The notes under the pieces are model-generated. The model saw nothing but the letters and a program-made list of their open reading frames with translations. It ran no database searches and was not told the DNA's origin. From Cycas panzhihuaensis (lineage: Eukaryota > Cycadophyta), in the NCBI GenBank assembly GCA_023213395.1, contig CM041465.1:152775741-152839740 (forward strand): a stretch of DNA of 64,000 nucleotides, given 5' to 3'. The translations under genes and the position numbers were made by a program. Of the stretch, positions 10,180 to 22,499 are shown piece by piece (the first letter of the stretch is position 1; each line of letters begins with the position of its first letter).

Positions 10180-11211
10180 TATCACAGGAAGGATGTGAAT
10201 TTGGGATCTTCCCGCCTGTTGTTCTTGGGCTAAGTATTACGATCACGTTTCCCATGTTTAGGGAACGGGTCCTTATGGACCGGTTGGTCTAGGTTAGGCC
10301 TTGAGGCCTGTTTAGCAGATGAATCGCATTGAGGGGCATCCCTAGGATGTTAGGGCCCACAACATGAGTCGTCATAGAAACACTCCCCATGAATAAAACA
10401 CCACTTCTTCTCAAGTGAGGAATCAGGTTTCCTCGCTTGAGAGGACTAGGTGTTACTATTCCTAGGGAGGGAAACTTGAGTAGCTTGTTGAATTTATTTG
10501 TTAGAAGTAGGTGAGGAAGGAGCTTACGGTTTAAGTTCCTTCATTGTATGTTCAAATGAATGTATAGCGAATATAAGCGGATCTAGGGTCTTCTCAGTCG
10601 GATGAGAAGAAGGCCTAGAGGATTGTTGCAGTTTGGCTTCTTTGGTTGGAGGTGGTGCCTCACGTCGTTGTGAGGGCTTAAGAGGTTTCTTAAGTCCAGC
10701 CTGGATCTCAATAGCCTTAAGTGCTAAGCACTTAGTGATAATAGAGTCGCATGTAGTTGCCCCCATTTTAAGGACTTCTACATGGACTTCAGGGCGAAGT
10801 ACATTAATAAAGAGGTCCCTCTTCAATTCCTCGGGCAAAGTAGCCTTAGTGGAATGAAGAAGGTCATGAAATCATCGTACAAAGTCATGATTCATCTTAT
10901 TGTGACCTTGTTTGAGCGATAGGAGGGATTTCATTCCACTTTTGAATGGGCGAGCAACATCAAAATAATTGATAAACTCATCTACAAGTTGCTGGAATGA
11001 GAAAATAGAATGAGCTGGAAGGCGATAAAACCACTTAAGGGCATCACCTTGTAAGGATTGTGGGAATAGTTTTATTAGAATGTGATCATAGGCCCAGTAA
11101 TTAATACACACCATAGAGAAACTATAGACGTGCTCCGCTGGGTCTTGCGATGAAGTTCCGTCAAACTTAGGAACTTCGGGAGGATGAGGCAGCAAATTGT
11201 TTTGTAACGCC
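10180..11211 (-). pseudogene. gag, C-terminal part, element A (cut by element B)
   Basis: Minus strand: PPEVPKFDGTSSQDPAEHVY, FPQSLQGDALKWFYRLP and FQQLVDEFINYFDVAR form the retrotransposon gag domain, followed by ELKRDLFINVLRPEVHVEVL and a basic, Pro-rich region. A His/Cys-rich knuckle-like segment (WCFIHGECFYDDSCC) follows near 10,390. The frame breaks near 10,870. At 11,211 the gene runs directly into the LTR of element B, and its N-terminal half continues at 27,666-28,798. Confidence 0.85.
11207..11211. repeat. target site duplication of element B, left copy
   Basis: acgcc directly precedes the B LTR (TGGATGTG). The right copy at 27,661-27,665 reads atgcc, one C to T change at a CpG. The gag reading of A continues across the two copies. 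Confidence 0.8.
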
Positions 11212-13884
11212 TGGATGTGCATCTACGGGATAGCTACCTAACTGAGTAGGAATAATGAGGGTGATCAATGGCACTATCGGGTGCGGATAAGAACCTACGA
11301 GCAAGGCAAATACCACGCAGGGTGCCCCATGCATTGGAGCACGAGTTCGGGATCTGTAGATGGTACCTAGCTACCAAATAGCGGTTCCCCACTTCCACTA
11401 GGAAAAGAGGAGGCAGAAGAGTAGCCAGGATGGATCTTGAAGAAGGGTCCTCCCACCCTTGGATGGTCAAAAGGGAAGGGAGAGAAACCCTCAAGGGTAC
11501 CCCGTAGCAGAGGGAAATAAGTAGGTGAATAACCTATGGTTGAGGCTCCCTTGGTTTCTCATACGAGTGGAGGAAACCAAGGGAAAATGTGAAGAGTAAT
11601 TAAGAAGGGTGTAGGTTCTAAAGGCACACAAGTAAATGGAGCAAAACCAATGTAAGCTAAGACGACAATCGTAAAGCTCACAAACTAAAGGGAGAAGGTT
11701 GGGAGAAAAACCTTCCTAGAACTTTTTCCTATAATAGATGCGATGTGCAAAGGTGCTAAACTGAGTGTAAACCAAAAGAAGAATCAATTTCTTTTTCTCT
11801 TTCAAGTGATCTAATTACTACCATATAAGAACTTCTAAAAGGAAGAGGATAAAAATGGAGCAAAGGCACATACTTGGAATGGAGACGTGATTGAAGTGGT
11901 AGTGTTCCCACAAGGCGTCCAAGATCGCTCCATGAAGCACGATGAAAGAGAGGGGTCATGGTAGGCGAAGCGTGGGGCTTCCTTACCTTCCCCAGAAGCG
12001 ACACAAGAGTGCCAAGAAAGGAAAAAATGATAGCGATAATAGCAAATAAAATGCTACAATAAATATGAATACATACACTTACCCGAGAGAGAGGAAAAGG
12101 GATGAGTCCTTTACGTCCTTCGTGTACCTGGAAGTAAGTGAGAATATCCCTTTCTGAAGAAAGGGTGTTAGCAATACAAAGTGGAATCCTAACAACACAT
12201 GTATGTATGTACCAAAAACAAGCCTCTACACATATATATTAGCATTCATGAACCACAAGATTGTAACAATAAACTATGATGAAAACTATCCAAATGAATG
12301 GTGGATAAGTTGGTAAGCCTCGGAGTAGCCCACCTCCCGCAAAGAGCAACCCTACCTTCCCTCAAGAAGCCACAAGGAAGTGAGGATAGGGCTGTACAAA
12401 GGGCTGTAAATGGAGATAACAAAAGTACAAGGAAGCTCAAAGAGATCCCCAACAAACCAGAGTGCTATGGGAAGCAAATCAAGTTGCTAAGAATAAGGTT
12501 GAGCTAGAGACAAGTAGTCGGGGCTTATGTGTTGCCCGGATAGAAGATATAAGCCTACAAACCAGTGTTGCAATAGGTGCAAACGCTGATTTTAGCAGCT
12601 AAAAATAGGCTTCTAACCCTTAGCCCCACTCCAGGAGTGGCACGGGGACAAAGATGAAGGTTTAGAGGGCAGGAGCCTCTTAGGGAGTGTGAGGGTGCTG
12701 CAGAATCCACCCAGCTCTATCCCAAACCTTATGCAACCCTCTTTGGTAGCTGTCCTAGGTGGGAAACATAGGAAAAGAAGCCTAAACAGTAGGGGAAACA
12801 ATCCAAGACAAAGGCAAGAAGTAACCTCCAAAAGCAAGATAAAACAAGCTAGTGTAAACCATGCAAAACTAAGCATAAACTGGGCAAGGAAAGACCTTAA
12901 ACCAATAAATACCTTTGGAGAAGATGGGAGGCATTTGCCTCTGCTAAAACCTGCTGAGAAGAGGTTGAAAAATCTGAAGAAAGGCTATGGAGCAGTAGGT
13001 ATGGAGTCCCTCTTAAGATGGCTAAAGGAAAGTCCTACACTTGATACTGCTTGATGGTTGCCTAGGCAAAGAAGTCTTGGAAACTCTTCAAGGAGGCCCT
13101 CTCCAAGGCGTGGGCTGTGAAGATGTCACAGTAGAGCCAAAGGAGAGTTAGGCACTAGATAGTGGTTGCAGGTCTTGGAACAACAGTGGAGCAGCAGGAG
13201 ACAGTAGACAGCAGGGTATTTTCCTTATTGATTCTTCTAAAATGAGCCCAAAAGATCCTAAGAATGAGTTGGGTAAGACTTAAATACCCAACTGCAACCC
13301 TAATCGAGCGATTAAGGTGTGGTTGGTAGTGAGTTAAGTTGTGAGACACGTGGCAATTTTACAATAAATGCAAGAATTACCACGGTAATTTTTAAAAACA
13401 CATCATGACAGTCGCAACGTAGTAAACTTTGTGGTACTGTGAAATCTGTTGTGGTGAGGGACCAGAGGCCAAAACTAGCCCAAACAACCATCCTAGGCTG
13501 TGAACCAGTGACCTAGGAGGCCGGCAGGGGGGCAGACAAACAGAAAAATGAGCCACAGGAAGTAACAATGGAACTCAAAGGGGCAACAAGTCAACCAAAC
13601 GATGATGGGTCATTACACGGGCAAGCATGACATGAACCAAGTGGGTCTTAAGGTGAGTAGGGCAGAATGCGGTAGCAGACCACCTGTGGTGTCACAATCG
13701 CTGGGAATGTGCCCCCACTATAGTCGTCATAGGCTAGATAGGTGTAGATGACAACAGGACCATCTACGAAATCATAACATGCCAACAGATACTCATCACA
13801 AAAGAAAACAACAATAAGATAAGAAACATACTTGCACTTACCTGAGCCGATCACTTCGTATCCATTCCCAGAAGCCAAGAAACA
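11212..13884 (-). repeat. 3' LTR of element B
   Basis: Begins TGGATGTG and ends aagaaaca on the plus strand, matching 24,958-27,660 throughout. It contains a hairpin-forming motif near 13,410-13,460. A catatatatt stretch at 12,231-12,240 could be the minus-strand TATA box, about 1.65 kb into the LTR. It is followed by the polypurine tract (ctgcccccttgg on the plus strand). Confidence 0.88.
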
Positions 13885-14280
13885 CTGCCCCCTTGGTAGC
13901 AGAGCCTCGTCGCTCGGAAGCATGGTGCAATGGCGAATGCTGGTAACACAACTATCAATAGCACATGTGTATGAAGATATATAAATCAAGATCATAACAG
14001 TAGTCAAGGGTGTCGGCGAGTGTCATGGCGGAAGGCATGGATACAAAGGCAGAGGTGGAGACAATATAGGGGCTACTTATGTGCCACTCGGAAGTCGACT
14101 TGAAAACATGGAGGGTGAGGGGGCTGCCTCCACCACAAAATATGCAAAGAAATATACATAACCAAGTAGGAGAGATGAGTGAACAGAACTGGTAGTCACC
14201 ATAGTTTAATCTCATCAGCGATTAGGTTTCAGAGGTACGAATGGGACACAAGGCGAAGTGCATGACGACCTGGGGCTTGG

Positions 14281-14710
14281 GTGACAGAGCGACCAGACAA
14301 GCCTCAGGGATGGTCAGTAAGAAGAGGAAGGCAGCGCTCAAGGATAAGGCAAACGAGACTATCTGCCTCATCGTTGAGGGCCCGAGGAATGTGCCAAATG
14401 CCAATAGACGATAAGGGAGCCAGGAGAGATCTAGCGGTCGAAGCAAGGGTTCTCAGGTGAGGGCATCGTACCTAGTAAACCCAGGTGAGATGGGACACCA
14501 CAATCTGAGAGTCGCAAAGCAAAATGATAGGTCCGTGATGGAAACACAGAGCATCAGTGAGAGCTTTCATAATAGTTGTGTACTCGGCTTCATTATTGGT
14601 AGCCTCTGGGAGGAAGATCCTAAAGCGTAAAATCATGTCTGGAGGGGCTGCGAAGGATCCAAGTCATGAGAAGGTCCCAGTTGCCGCGCTTCATGGCCGT
14701 TAAAAATATA
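14281..14710 (-). pseudogene. second RNase H of element B, decayed
   Basis: Minus strand: TWILRSPSRHDF, LPEATNNEAEYTTIMKAL, ILLCDSQIVVSHLTWVY, and ALNDEADSLVCLILE with the final Asp. The N-terminal TDGGS-type motif present in D is not readable (it is replaced by unrelated codons near 14,700), so the first catalytic Asp is lost. A TAG follows LTWVY. Same position after the integrase and PMD gene as in A and D. Confidence 0.75.
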
Positions 14711-15247
14711 AAGAGACATAGGTGACACAAAGTCTTAGTAATAATGAACAGTAATGGAGCAAGAGAGAAAAAAGGCTCAAAAGGCAAGCAATGAATGGCC
14801 GTGAAGGGTAGGAGGACCTAGCAATGAAGCTACCCAAGGACGAGAGCAAGCAGTCCAATCACTACCTGAGAGCAGATGGAAAAAGGCATCTTGGGATACC
14901 AAAGGTTGCATTGGGAAGCAAAACATGCCCCCAAGCGAGGGGAGCATTCCCTCTGGAGACCCCAGGGGCAGAAAAGAGCTACGGAAATGGGTCCAGGATG
15001 GCGAAACGAGCCAAACGAGTATGAACTCAGGCATGCACAGGGGTGGCATGCAAAACAAGGCAGAAGGGCCCTACGAAAAAGTGCAATGATGAGGTGCTAT
15101 AAATGCACTCGCAAGAAAGAGCGAACAGGATGCTACAAGAGCACAATGGGAAACAGGGCCAAAAGACAAAGGTAATCAAGGAAACAGGATGGTCCAAACG
15201 GCTGCCATGAGAGCAAAAATAGAGACAGTGCCCACCGGGGCCCTCGC

Positions 15248-15257
15248 CTATATAAAG
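15248..15257 (+). promoter_or_regulatory. TATA box of the PMD gene in element B
   Basis: ctatataaag, about 165 bases upstream of the ATG at 15,416. It aligns with the TATA box of copy A at 2,411. Confidence 0.55.
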
Positions 15258-15415
15258 AAATTCAACAGAAAATAGATTCATTTTCATTGGCTCTCGAGGG
15301 AATCCAGAGCCATTTCCTTATACAGCGGAGCACCACCCGACTACAGAGGCATGCAGAGGGAGATCAGACCATTAGATCGGAGCACAGAGATAGTCATTAA
15401 GACCATTAGCGTGAG

Positions 15416-17487
15416 ATGGTGACAGCTAGGCCAGATTTAGTGAGTGGATCCTGTAGAACCCATCCCATTCTGAAGTTTCAATTTCAGTGCTTTTTGTTGA
15501 TCTTTATGTAGTTTTTGAGCCCCATATGGGCAAATAGTGACTTCTCAGAGTCTGAATTGGACCTAGAAAGAGGGGGGGCTTGGGCATTAGGCAACCCTCG
15601 TCCCAGTGGGCCTCATTGGGGTCCACGCATAAGAATTTTTTTATTTTTTGGGTAGAAACCCCCACCTTTCCGGGTACTGCAGATTCACATGAAAGATCGC
15701 GGTGCCGCGATCTTTGTCGTGGGGGCCCGATCGTTAGACCAGAGACTATTAGTTGACATAGTATCACATTAGGACTGGAGGATGCATGTTTTCCACCTAC
15801 CCCAGGTGGGAAATGTGACAGTGATGCCAAGGGATATCAAGCAGATACTGGGGGTACCGGTGACTGGGAGGCTAATTGCACTGGGAGCACTGCCTAGCAA
15901 TGAGGCAACACACAGGGAGGCATGAGTGTTTTTCATAAGGGTGGATAGATGGGAGAGGAGACGGGTTCCTCTCTAAACCATGGTTATGTCCAGAGTTCCT
16001 CGTATGAGGAAGCTCATCACATTGTGCATTCTATTTCAAATGTATCAGAAAGAGAACTAGAGGGACATCCCTGGGGGATGGATGGATGTAGTGTACCATT
16101 GTGAGGCCGGCAAGAGGATGGATTGGGCCACCCTGATAGCGGCGAACCTCGTCACATAGCTAGGCGCTATCAGGATGACAGGCAGGGGAGGACTATTATA
16201 TAGCACGTTGCTACAGTGTTGGTTCTTCGATCATTTTAGAGCAGTGGCACTAGCGAGGGGACCACACCCCATTGTAGAGTGGCCCCCGATGGTCCACAGG
16301 TGGAAGACCAGGCTGAGGGGGATAGAGGACCAGGCCCATGTCCAACGTTCAGTGGAGGCTACATCGCTGGACCTCCTCACTATAACAGATTATATGGCAG
16401 ATCCGTACAGGGCAATGAGGTGGGACAGTGACAATGAGGTAGGCAGAGTAGGGGCACTCCTAAGTGATGACGATGATGATGGAGATGGAGGAGATGGGGC
16501 TAGCCCGTCACGACCTGCGGGAGAGGCAAGCCCATCGGGGACAGCAGGAGGAGCAGCAGGGCCATCAGGGATTGCCAGCGGAGAGGCAGGCCCATCAGGG
16601 GCTATAGAGGAGAGCAGGGGGCCAGTGATGAGGGCCCGTAGGCTACGGATCGTGAGGAGATCTGGAGAGATGACAACTGAGCCAGTCCCAGTGAGGAGAG
16701 AGGCCCAAGTAGAGGTGGTACCTGAGGAGGAGGTACCAACAGCTGGCAGGGAGCCAGGAGTAGAGGCTATCGTACAGGTAGAGGAGCCAGCGGCTGCGGC
16801 AGGTGAGACCTTACCTCCTCATCATTTGATAGCCAGATAGATAGTTTGATTTGCTTCTATTTCAGTATGCAGCTGGATGTATACTAACATATGGTATGTT
16901 GGATTTGTAGGTACTGCAAAGATCCAGCAGTTAGTGGAGGCCATGGTGAGGGGGATGTTCCCTCAGGTATACGTAGAGGGGCAGCCGCCCATCTAAGCAG
17001 AGGATGCACCTAGATCGGCAGGTGCCCACATGGAAGCATTTGCCTCGTTGGCAAGGGCAAGACATATCTAGGCTGCAGAGTCCCAAGAGCACATAGCATT
17101 CAGGGGACAGATGCAGCGGGAGCTGGATGGGTCTCAAAGTAAGCGGGACGCGTTGTAGGGTTGCGTACAAGCTCTAGAGGCTCAGGGAGCAGCAGGTAGA
17201 GACAAAGAGAGCAGGGTTTAGATAATAGTGCTAGAGGAGCATCTCCGAGGAGTGGAGGGTGAAAGAGATCGTATCCAAGCTCGATACGATCAGCTGGTGG
17301 ACCAGGCGGCATCAAGGTCGAGCTAGAGCAGGATGCATACCCATACGGCGATGATGACACTGAGGCGGCCACGTGGTGAGGGGAGTGAGGCAGGGAGCTC
17401 GCGGAGGCCCAGGAGGAGCCTCGAAGGGATGTTGTCCCCAGGAGAGGGATCACACCAACCAGGAGATGGTACCCCAAGAGTAGGGTA
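15416..17487 (+). pseudogene. PMD cargo gene of element B, internally deleted
   Basis: Exon 1 (15,416-15,439) encodes MVTARPDL and ends at a GTGAGT donor. A deletion at about 15,734 has removed the end of intron 1 with its acceptor and the start of exon 2, including the QRCGL block. The rest of exon 2 (to 16,802) includes FHLPQVGNV, GGWMDV, and an open stretch of 221 codons from 16,175 (LLYSTLLQCWFFDHF, MVHRWKTRLRGIEDQ, LDLLTITDY) with an acidic DDDDDGDGGDG run and three exact-length 30-base repeats at 16,521-16,610. Intron 2 (16,803-16,910) leads to exon 3, a charged coiled-coil-like tail ending at a TAG near 17,485. Stops at 16,996 and elsewhere confirm decay. Confidence 0.75.
16803..16910 (+). 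other. intron 2 of PMD gene (element B)
   Basis: Donor CAG|GTGAGA, branch-like tactaac, acceptor atttgtag|GT. Length is 108 bases and phase 1, in frame across the junction. A second possible acceptor, tatttcag, lies at 16,857-16,864. Confidence 0.75.
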
Positions 17488-18125
17488 GTAATAGGATAGG
17501 ACACATACATTTGATTTTGATAGGGAAAAGCACAAGTCTCCAGGGGGTTATATATATAGAGTTATATGATTGTATCCCCCTTGCAAGGACACTGACTTCC
17601 CATATGTACGACATGGCATCTGATTTTGATGTATATATATAGATGGGATAATTGGTACCCTATTTTGATATAAGATGATGTGTATATCATGTGTGGCAGA
17701 TGACATGTATGTTTTGTTATGTATGTTATAGATGCTTTATTATATGATGCACATATTTCCTTCCATGCATGGTGATATATCTAACAGGAGCACACACAAC
17801 CACCATGAGTAGAGGTGATAAGCACATGTAGGATTAGAGATAGAGTGACATGCACATCCACGTGGGAGCATAGCGGGATATGCAAAGGGAATACCGAGCA
17901 AAAAGGGAGTAACGATACTCTTGAGCGTCGTCCTAGCTGGGGGATGCCCAAATAAGAAGACAAAAGTTCTAAACGGATATGGGAACAAGGGTTCTGTGGG
18001 AGGAACCAGAAAGAAATGGAAGAGGCCATCCCAAGTTGCCATTCCACCTGTGGATGGGAGAAATGGGAACAACTTAAGATGGTAGTTTAGGCCCATTTCG
18101 GAGCGTGGGTGAAGTGACAGCAAGG

Positions 18126-19565
18126 TCATGAGTAAAACTTCTTAAGGAATTTCCCATTAATAGCTTTCTCAAACTCAAGACCTTCTAGGGTGGTAATCCT
18201 ATAAGCACCATTATTGAGGGTCACGATAATAATGAAAGGGCTAACCCATCTGGGTTTGAATTTGGTCAAATGGTCATGGAGATATTCTAATTTAAGGACA
18301 TGGTCCCGGGGAAATAAAGGACAGGAACGAACATGTTTATCATAGGTCCTTTATGAGCGAGCTTTGGATGCCAGGTTAGCTTGATAAGCGGCTAAACATC
18401 TCTCGTCCAAAGCTTCAAGGTCCAGGAGAGAAGCCTGACGGATCGACTCCTCATCAATGAGACCTCGAAGAAAGACTCACAAGGAAGGAATCTCTACCTC
18501 TAATGCGAGCACTGCCTTGGTACCGTAGACTAGGGAGAATGGGGTCATTCCCATGGTGGAACAGATAGAGGTGCGGTAAGCCCACAAAGCGGAAGGCGGC
18601 TGAAGGTGCCACTCTCTTTGAGACTGAGAAATAGTTTTCTTTATGATATTGACGAGAGTCTTATTGAATGACTCTACCTGACCATTTGCTTGAGGGTAGT
18701 AAGGAGAAGAAGTTTTGTGAGAAATCTTGAATTTCTCGCAAAGCTCATCCATCTCCTTATTACAAAAGGGGGTTCCATTGTCAGTGATTAAGATGTCTGG
18801 AATCCCGAACTGGCAAATGATATGCTGGTAAACGAATGTAGCTATCATTTTACCAGGAGTAGTAATTAAGGGAATGGCCTCTGGCCATTTAGTGAAATAT
18901 TCCGTAGCAGTTAAGATAAACTTGTGTTGTAATGATGAAGGTGGAGAAATAACCCTGATGAGGTCTAGCCCCCACTAAGCAAAAGGCCATGGAGAAATAA
19001 TAGGATGAAGGGTCTTGGAAGGTACATGGGAGATGTTGGCATGTTCCTGACATCACCGACATCTCAAGGCAAAAGCGTGGGCATCCTTGAAAAGGGACGG
19101 CCAAAAGTAACCCATGCGGAGGATCCTCTGAGCCATATACTGGCCCCCAAAGTGGCCCTCATAAATACCATGGTGGCATTCGCAGAGTATTTGGTCAGCT
19201 TCGTCAGTAGTGATGCAGCGAAGAAGGATCCCATTGAAGGACCTCTTGTATAATACTTCATCCATGAGGAAGTATTGCCTAGCAGAAGTCCAGATGTGAG
19301 ATCTAACTTTACTACTAACATCAGGGCAGTATTGCTGTTGTGTGAAATACCGCACTATATCGCCATACCACTCATTGTTGATGAGTGGATGAGGAGAGAC
19401 GTCCTGAATCGTCAAGATGGACTCATCAGGGAGGGAATCATCGACAGGAGTATCAAAGGAATTAGGAATAAGGACGTCTGCAAGTTGCTCGGCCATCACC
19501 ATTCCCTCCTTTGATTTCTGGTTAAGATATGAAGGTCGAATTCTTAAAGTATGATGGCCCAACAA
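18126..19565 (-). pseudogene. integrase region of element B pol
   Basis: Minus strand: VDDSLPDESILTIQD, then the zinc-binding segment ILCECHHGIYEGHFGGQ with LRCR, the core with ITDNGTPFCNKEMDEL and PQANGQVESFNKTL, and a C-terminal GPY/F-like module ending KFLKKFYS with a TGA at 18,126. Two long open pieces survive (19,053-19,565 and 18,477-18,848). The D...D...E core residues are visible. Stops between the pieces make it non-functional as one protein. Confidence 0.86.
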
Positions 19566-19990
19566 CTAGCCCTACTCGTCAAATCCGAACGAGTGAGCAA
19601 GTATTGCAAGGGATCGTACTAGACAATCACCTTGGTGGTATTACCAAGCAAGTAGTGCCTAAACTTCTTGGTTACATGGATCAAGGAGAGACACTCCTTC
19701 TCGGCAGGAGAGTAGTTAAGTTTAGCAGCTACAAGAGTACAACTGATGAAATAAATAGCCCTCTCAACTCTTAAGTCATCATCCTCAGCTAACATAGCAC
19801 CCAAGGATTCATCACCGAGGTATACTGATCTAAGGGCCCTATCGGGCGAGGGCCGCTTAGCGTGGGAGGCGTAGCGAGGGCTTCCTTGAGTCCTTCGAAG
19901 GCCTGCTGGGTCTTGTCAAACCAAACAAAAAGAGCTCCCTTCTTTAATAGGTTTGTAAGGGGTTTAGCGCTTACGGTGAAGTCTGCCAAG
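19566..19990 (-). pseudogene. RNase H (Ty3 type) of element B pol
   Basis: Minus strand: ADFTVSAKPLTNLLKKGALF, FEGLKEALATPPTLS, then LGAMLAEDDDLRVERAIYFI and NYSPAEKECLSLIHVTKKF. A disrupted stretch near 19,800-19,850 breaks the motif that normally carries the first catalytic Asp. Confidence 0.75.
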
Positions 19991-20029
19991 AAGCACCTGA
20001 GAAAACCAAGCCTATCCAGAAATGACTTG

Positions 20030-20690
20030 ATTTGTCGTTAGGTTCTAGGAGGCAGCATCTCAAGGATTACCCTGATCTTGTCAAGATCAATCTGAATTCC
20101 TTATTTGGACACAAGAAATCTAAGGAGTTTGCTCGAAGTAACGACAAACACACACTTGAGTGGGTTTAGGCTAACACGATACTTGCGACATCATGAGAAG
20201 ATAGCCTGCAAGTCAGAGGGATGATGGGCCTTGACACATGAGAGACCCATCATGTCATCCATGAAGACCTCTAATGTGTTATCGATGAGGTCATGGAAAA
20301 TGAAATGCATTGCTCTTTGATAAGTAGCACCTACATTTTTAAGGCCAAAGGGCATTGCCTTATAGGCAAAGGTACCCCATGGTGTAGTGAAGGCCGTCTT
20401 GTGGCGGTCTTCAAGAGAAATCTGGATCTGGTTGTAACTAAAGAAGCCGTCCATTAAGGACATGACTTCGAATCCAGTGGTTCGATCAAATATTTGATCA
20501 ATGAAGGGAAGTGGAAAGTTGTCCTTAGGACAAGCATTGTCAATGTCGCGGAAGTCAATGCATATGCAGATGGCCCTATTCTTTTTAACAACGGGGACAA
20601 TGTTGGAGATCCACTTGGGGTAATCAATGGAAGTAATGAGTCCAGCATCCAAAAGCTTTTCAACCTCCATCTTAACGGTGGCCGAGAGCT
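20030..20690 (-). pseudogene. reverse transcriptase of element B pol
   Basis: Minus strand: VEKLLDAGLITSIDYPKWIS, ICIDFRDIDNACPKDNFPLP, SLMDGFFSYNQIQI, TFAYKAMPFGLKNVGATYQ and FMDDMMGLS as catalytic box. Open from 20,670 to 20,191, then stops (AIFS followed by a TGA) before LNPLKCVFVVTSSK. Same family block structure as A. Confidence 0.88.
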
Positions 20691-20795
20691 AGGGTGAAGA
20701 GGACGCTACTTCTGGCGCATGGGGCGGGTGCCAGGGATAGTGGTGAGATTATGGGTGACAATGGAGGGGTCAATTCCCTTTATGTCAGCATAATC

Positions 20796-21491
20796 CTATG
20801 CAAAAACGTCTTGAAACTCCTGGAACAAAAGGGAATACTCCCTTACCTTGTCAGGAGAGCATTCCATCCTGACCTTAATGACCTTGCCAAGGGCCAAAAC
20901 TATGTGTTGGGCTGCCCCCATGCACATGGTATTCCCCTCCTCAAAGTGGAGAGGAGCAAGGCTAATGGGAGGAGATGGAATAGGGGACAAGATTGAGTTG
21001 GTGAGTGTGGACCCAATCACAAGGATCTTCTGGTGGCGAAGCCTATGGTGACCAAAAGGCAAGTTAGGCGCGAAGCCCGCTAGGTGCTCGAGCAAGGCTT
21101 CATCATCTTCGAAGTAATCCACCCTATGGGTGACCTTACTCTGAATAGATGAAGTGCTAGAGGAAGTGGAGGCAACGGGACCATGATGGTCATTGGGTTG
21201 CCCATCTTCCTCGCGAGACTTTAAGAGAGAGTCAAAAGAGGGCTCCCCGGAAGGAGCGAAAGGTAGTTCTTCGAAGCCATCATCTACGGGGGGTGATGAA
21301 GAGGAAGAACTAATGACGGATGAGTCAACACGAGCAATGACATGTGACACATGGGAGTGTCTAGTCTCACCAATAAGAGAGGTTCTAGATGGAGATCTAG
21401 AATGGGATAGGTGCGACCTACTGGTGTGAAGGAAGGAAATAGGATGGAGACAATCCTCGTCCTCATTGTGTGACTCATCGTTACTAAACAA
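20796..21491 (-). pseudogene. protease-RT linker of element B
   Basis: A 231-codon open stretch, rich in Ser, Pro, Asp and His, containing FEELPFAPSGEPSFDSLL, DYFEDDEALLEHLAG and, at its end, SLLFQEFQDVFA, the block that normally introduces RT in this group. No enzymatic domain is recognised. Confidence 0.65.
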
Positions 21492-21743
21492 TGCGAGGTA
21501 CCCGTAGCTCCCAACACCAATAGGAGCGAAACATGTGAGACTAGGAAAAGAAGATGTGGGATCTTCTTCAGACGAATTGGATATACCAATGGAGCAAGCT
21601 GAGGCATGAGTAGAAGGGCCTTGGCTTGCCTGATTAACAGGACGAGTTTATTTATCAAGTAGGCGTTCACGGGGAACAACCCTCATTCGTCCATTGTGGA
21701 TGAATTTAAGTTGTCCCCAGAGAGTCGAACACACGGCCCCCAT

Positions 21744-21995
21744 CTAGTCAAGCCATGGTCGACCTAAGAGAAGGTTGTAGTCGACAACGACATCGAGGAC
21801 TACAATATTAGCGAGGACAGTCTTTCCCTCGAGGGTGAGTGGAATCACGACAGATCCTAATGGGGTCTTCTCGCTACCATCATAACCTTGGCATCGCCAT
21901 GGAACAGGTTCTAAGGTGGAAATACCAAGCTCTTGCATGACACGCAAGGGCATAGCATTCACGGAAGCACCATTATCGACAACAGTCCTTCACAG
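21744..21995 (-). pseudogene. aspartic protease of element B
   Basis: Minus strand: VVDNGASVNAMPLRVMQELG, then WRCQGYDGSEKTPLGSVVIP, LEGKTVLANIVVLDVVVDYN, LLLGRPWLD. DNGAS is the expected active-site block, intact here but degenerate in A. Position between gag and the linker fits a retropepsin-like protease. Confidence 0.78.
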
Positions 21996-22499
21996 GGTAC
22001 AATCGAGTGTATCAATGGTAATAGTGAATGGGAAGTTCCACTGACGTTCCCTTTCATATGCGGGAGGAAGGTCCTTAGGATCAAAAGAAATAACGGGTTC
22101 ACGACTTTGGGTGATGCCCAAAGCATGGACAGGTGCGTCATTCGATCCTAAAGCTTCCAAGAGGAGAGCCCCTGCTCAAGACAACTCCTCAAAACATCCA
22201 TCAAGGACATTCCTGCAGCAACGGTATGAAGCTCACCCATGATGGAGAAAGACTTACCCTTCGCAGTAGGTTACGTAAGTGCCCTTCAAAAATCATAACG
22301 ACCCGGGCACACAGGAATGGCCTTGGGGAAGAGAGGTACTTCCAGAGGAGGGTTCTCTGGAAGAGGATCAGAAGGAGTAGAGGAAGAAGCATTGGCTGCT
22401 TCTTTGGCAGCTTAAGACCGAGTAAGGGCATATGAAGAGGTAGCCTCAATCATTTGGATCACCTTCTTCCCCTTGTTGTGGGGGTGCGAAGGTGATGGG

